Source of the DNA: Treponema sp.
Lineage (GTDB): Bacteria > Spirochaetota > Spirochaetia > Treponematales > Treponemataceae
Reading direction: 5' to 3'
NCBI GenBank assembly: GCA_017421145.1
Contig: JAFOTA010000077.1
Location: 1 to 7,193, forward strand
Length of the DNA stretch: 7,193 nt
Positions 5,800 through 7,193 of this stretch are shown piece after piece. The first letter of the stretch is position 1, and each line of letters begins with the position of its first letter. The position numbers and the translations under genes were made by a program. The notes beneath the pieces are model-generated. The model ran no database searches. It was not told where the DNA came from and saw nothing but the letters and a program-made list of their open reading frames with translations.

Positions 5800-7193
5800 A
5801 TGTTGGGACTTAAAGAGAAGGCTTCTTATGGACTTGGTGCGGTCGGAAAAGACATGGTGTACATGCTTTCGGCAAGCTACATACTTTATTATTTTCAGGA
5901 CATCCTTGGAGTAAGCGCGGCTGCCATGGGAGCGATCCTTCTTGCTGCACGTATATTCGACGCTTTCAATGATCCTGTCATGGGTGTCATCGTTGCAAAG
6001 ACAAAGACACGCTGGGGAAAATTCCGCCCGTGGATTTTTATCGGAACTCTGACCAATGCGGTCGTGCTTTTCCTCATGTTCGCTGCACCTCCACGCCTTG
6101 ATGCAGGTGGTCTCGTTGCCTATGCCGCAGTCACCTACATAGTCTGGGGCATCACATACACGATGATGGACATTCCTTACTGGTCAATGATTCCTGCCTT
6201 CACGAACGGAGGAAAGGAGCGCGAGGGACTTACTACTCTTGCACGAAGCTGCGCCGGAGTCGGTTCTGCACTTATCTCAATCGTGACGATGATCGTCGTT
6301 CCTCTCCTTGGAAAATCTTTTGCGGGAAACGTTCCAGCTGACCTTGCCGAAAGATATCCAGGAACCCAGTGGATCGAGCTGACCGGTTTCAAGTACTTCA
6401 CTTTGATCGTTGCGGTTCTTTTCGTAGTGTTCACGGTAATCATGTGCTTTGCAATCAAGGAGAAATCTTCGGTTGACATGAAGACTGCAAAAATCGGGGA
6501 GATGTTCAAGGCTCTCGTACAGAACGATCAGGCCATGTGCGTTGTAATCACGATTGTCGTAATCAACGTGGCGCTTTACATAACTTCCAATCTCGTAATC
6601 TATTTCTTCAAGTATGACCTTGGAGGAGCTGACTGGAACCAGGGATACTCACTGTTCAACATGGTCGGAGGCGGCTCTCAGATTCTTGCGATGATGCTTT
6701 TGTATCCGTTCCTGCGCAATGTGCTCAAGCTCAACAACATAAAGATTTTCTACGTGAGCGTTTCCATGAGCGTAATCGGATATGTCGCGCTCCTTATCAT
6801 GGCAATGGCCGGTGTAAATGCCGTTGTTCCGTTCCTGATTCCCGGTATGCTTGTAATGGCGAGTGCAGGCGTGAACAATGTCATAATCACGGTTTTCCTT
6901 GCGAACACGGTTGACTATGGCGACCTCAAGAACCACCGCCGTGATGAAAGCGTCATTTTCAGCATGCAGACTTTCGTCGTCAAGCTTGCGTCCGGTATCT
7001 CAACATTCGTAGCTTCAATCGCACTGTCCATCCTCAATCTGAACACAGCAGGCGAGGGCGTTGCTCAGAATGCCGAGTTTGACTTTGCATCTGGTGTCGC
7101 GGCATCATCAAAAATTGGACTCCGCATGGTGATGACAGTCATCCCGATTATCGTCCTCCTGATTGGCGTGATTATCTTCAAGAGTAAGTTCAT
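5800..7193 (+). CDS. melB: MelB-type sugar:cation symporter (GPH family, major facilitator superfamily), 3' end outside window
   Basis: Predicted inner-membrane symporter importing an alpha-galactoside such as melibiose with Na+, Li+ or H+. About 464 residues are visible with roughly twelve membrane segments. E. coli MelB has about 473, so only the last residues are missing. From memory of E. coli MelB the match is close. YGLGAVGKD ends in D18 (MelB D19); ARIFDAFNDPVMG carries R51, D54, N57 and D58 (MelB R52, D55, N58, D59). RWGKFRPW occupies 71-78. YTMMDIPYW carries T121, D124 and W128, equivalent to MelB residues of the same numbers. Late in the protein, VDYG and MQTFVVK match the helix XI region with MelB K377. 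All key cation and sugar contacts are therefore kept. GGAGG (5789-5793) lies 6 bases before the ATG, 14 bases after the TetR stop. With the GH36 enzyme it forms an import-and-hydrolysis pair. The family is secure; the sugar is inferred and could be another galactoside or glycoside. Confidence 0.92.
   Translation, partial: MLGLKEKASYGLGAVGKDMVYMLSASYILYYFQDILGVSAAAMGAILLAARIFDAFNDPVMGVIVAKTKTRWGKFRPWIFIGTLTNAVVLFLMFAAPPRLDAGGLVAYAAVTYIVWGITYTMMDIPYWSMIPAFTNGGKEREGLTTLARSCAGVGSALISIVTMIVVPLLGKSFAGNVPADLAERYPGTQWIELTGFKYFTLIVAVLFVVFTVIMCFAIKEKSSVDMKTAKIGEMFKALVQNDQAMCVVITIVVINVALYITSNLVIYFFKYDLGGADWNQGYSLFNMVGGGSQILAMMLLYPFLRNVLKLNNIKIFYVSVSMSVIGYVALLIMAMAGVNAVVPFLIPGMLVMASAGVNNVIITVFLANTVDYGDLKNHRRDESVIFSMQTFVVKLASGISTFVASIALSILNLNTAGEGVAQNAEFDFASGVAASSKIGLRMVMTVIPIIVLLIGVIIFKSKF

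Noticed and set aside
1..7193. tRNA, rRNA, CRISPR array, insertion sequence or attachment site
   Set aside because: No cloverleaf, repeat-spacer pattern, transposase-like reading frame or terminal inverted repeats were seen; nearly all of the window is occupied by the five genes.

Overview
The window holds five genes, all on the + strand: one stand-alone signalling gene, then what looks like a single four-gene operon for uptake and processing of an alpha-galactoside. The organism is probably a spirochete of the Treponema type from a gut or plant-polysaccharide habitat. This is an inference from the style of the proteins (a two-membrane-segment GGDEF protein, a spirochete-like GH36 enzyme), the frequent ATA and AGG codons and the moderate GC content. 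A Gram-positive gut anaerobe cannot be excluded.

Layout. Bases 26-1378 encode a membrane-bound diguanylate cyclase with an intact GGDEF active site and an intact RxxD product-inhibition site. Bases 1379-1542 are a control region. It has a strong sigma70-type promoter (TTGACA, 17 bases, GATAAT) and three 15-base operator-like sites that begin exactly 20 bases apart (1474, 1494, 1514). Two are perfect palindromes; the third is degenerate and abuts the ribosome binding site. Bases 1543-3543 encode a cytoplasmic GH36 alpha-galactosidase with both catalytic aspartates visible. After a 60-base gap with a 10-bp hairpin comes 3604-5115, an unrecognised 503-residue protein with features of a GT-B glycosyltransferase. 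It overlaps by 20 bases a TetR-family regulator (5096-5785). Fourteen bases later begins a MelB-type sugar:cation symporter (5800 to beyond the window end), missing only its last residues.

How it may work together (inference). The symporter imports an alpha-galactoside such as melibiose, or a related molecule, and the GH36 enzyme releases galactose in the cytoplasm. The TetR protein probably represses the operon, including its own gene, by binding the three-site array over the -10 box, start point and 5' leader. The GT-B-like protein is the piece that a plain melibiose operon does not explain. It could transfer sugar to a lipid or other acceptor, or use a catabolic intermediate, and it makes this locus worth a second look. 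The diguanylate cyclase is probably transcribed separately.
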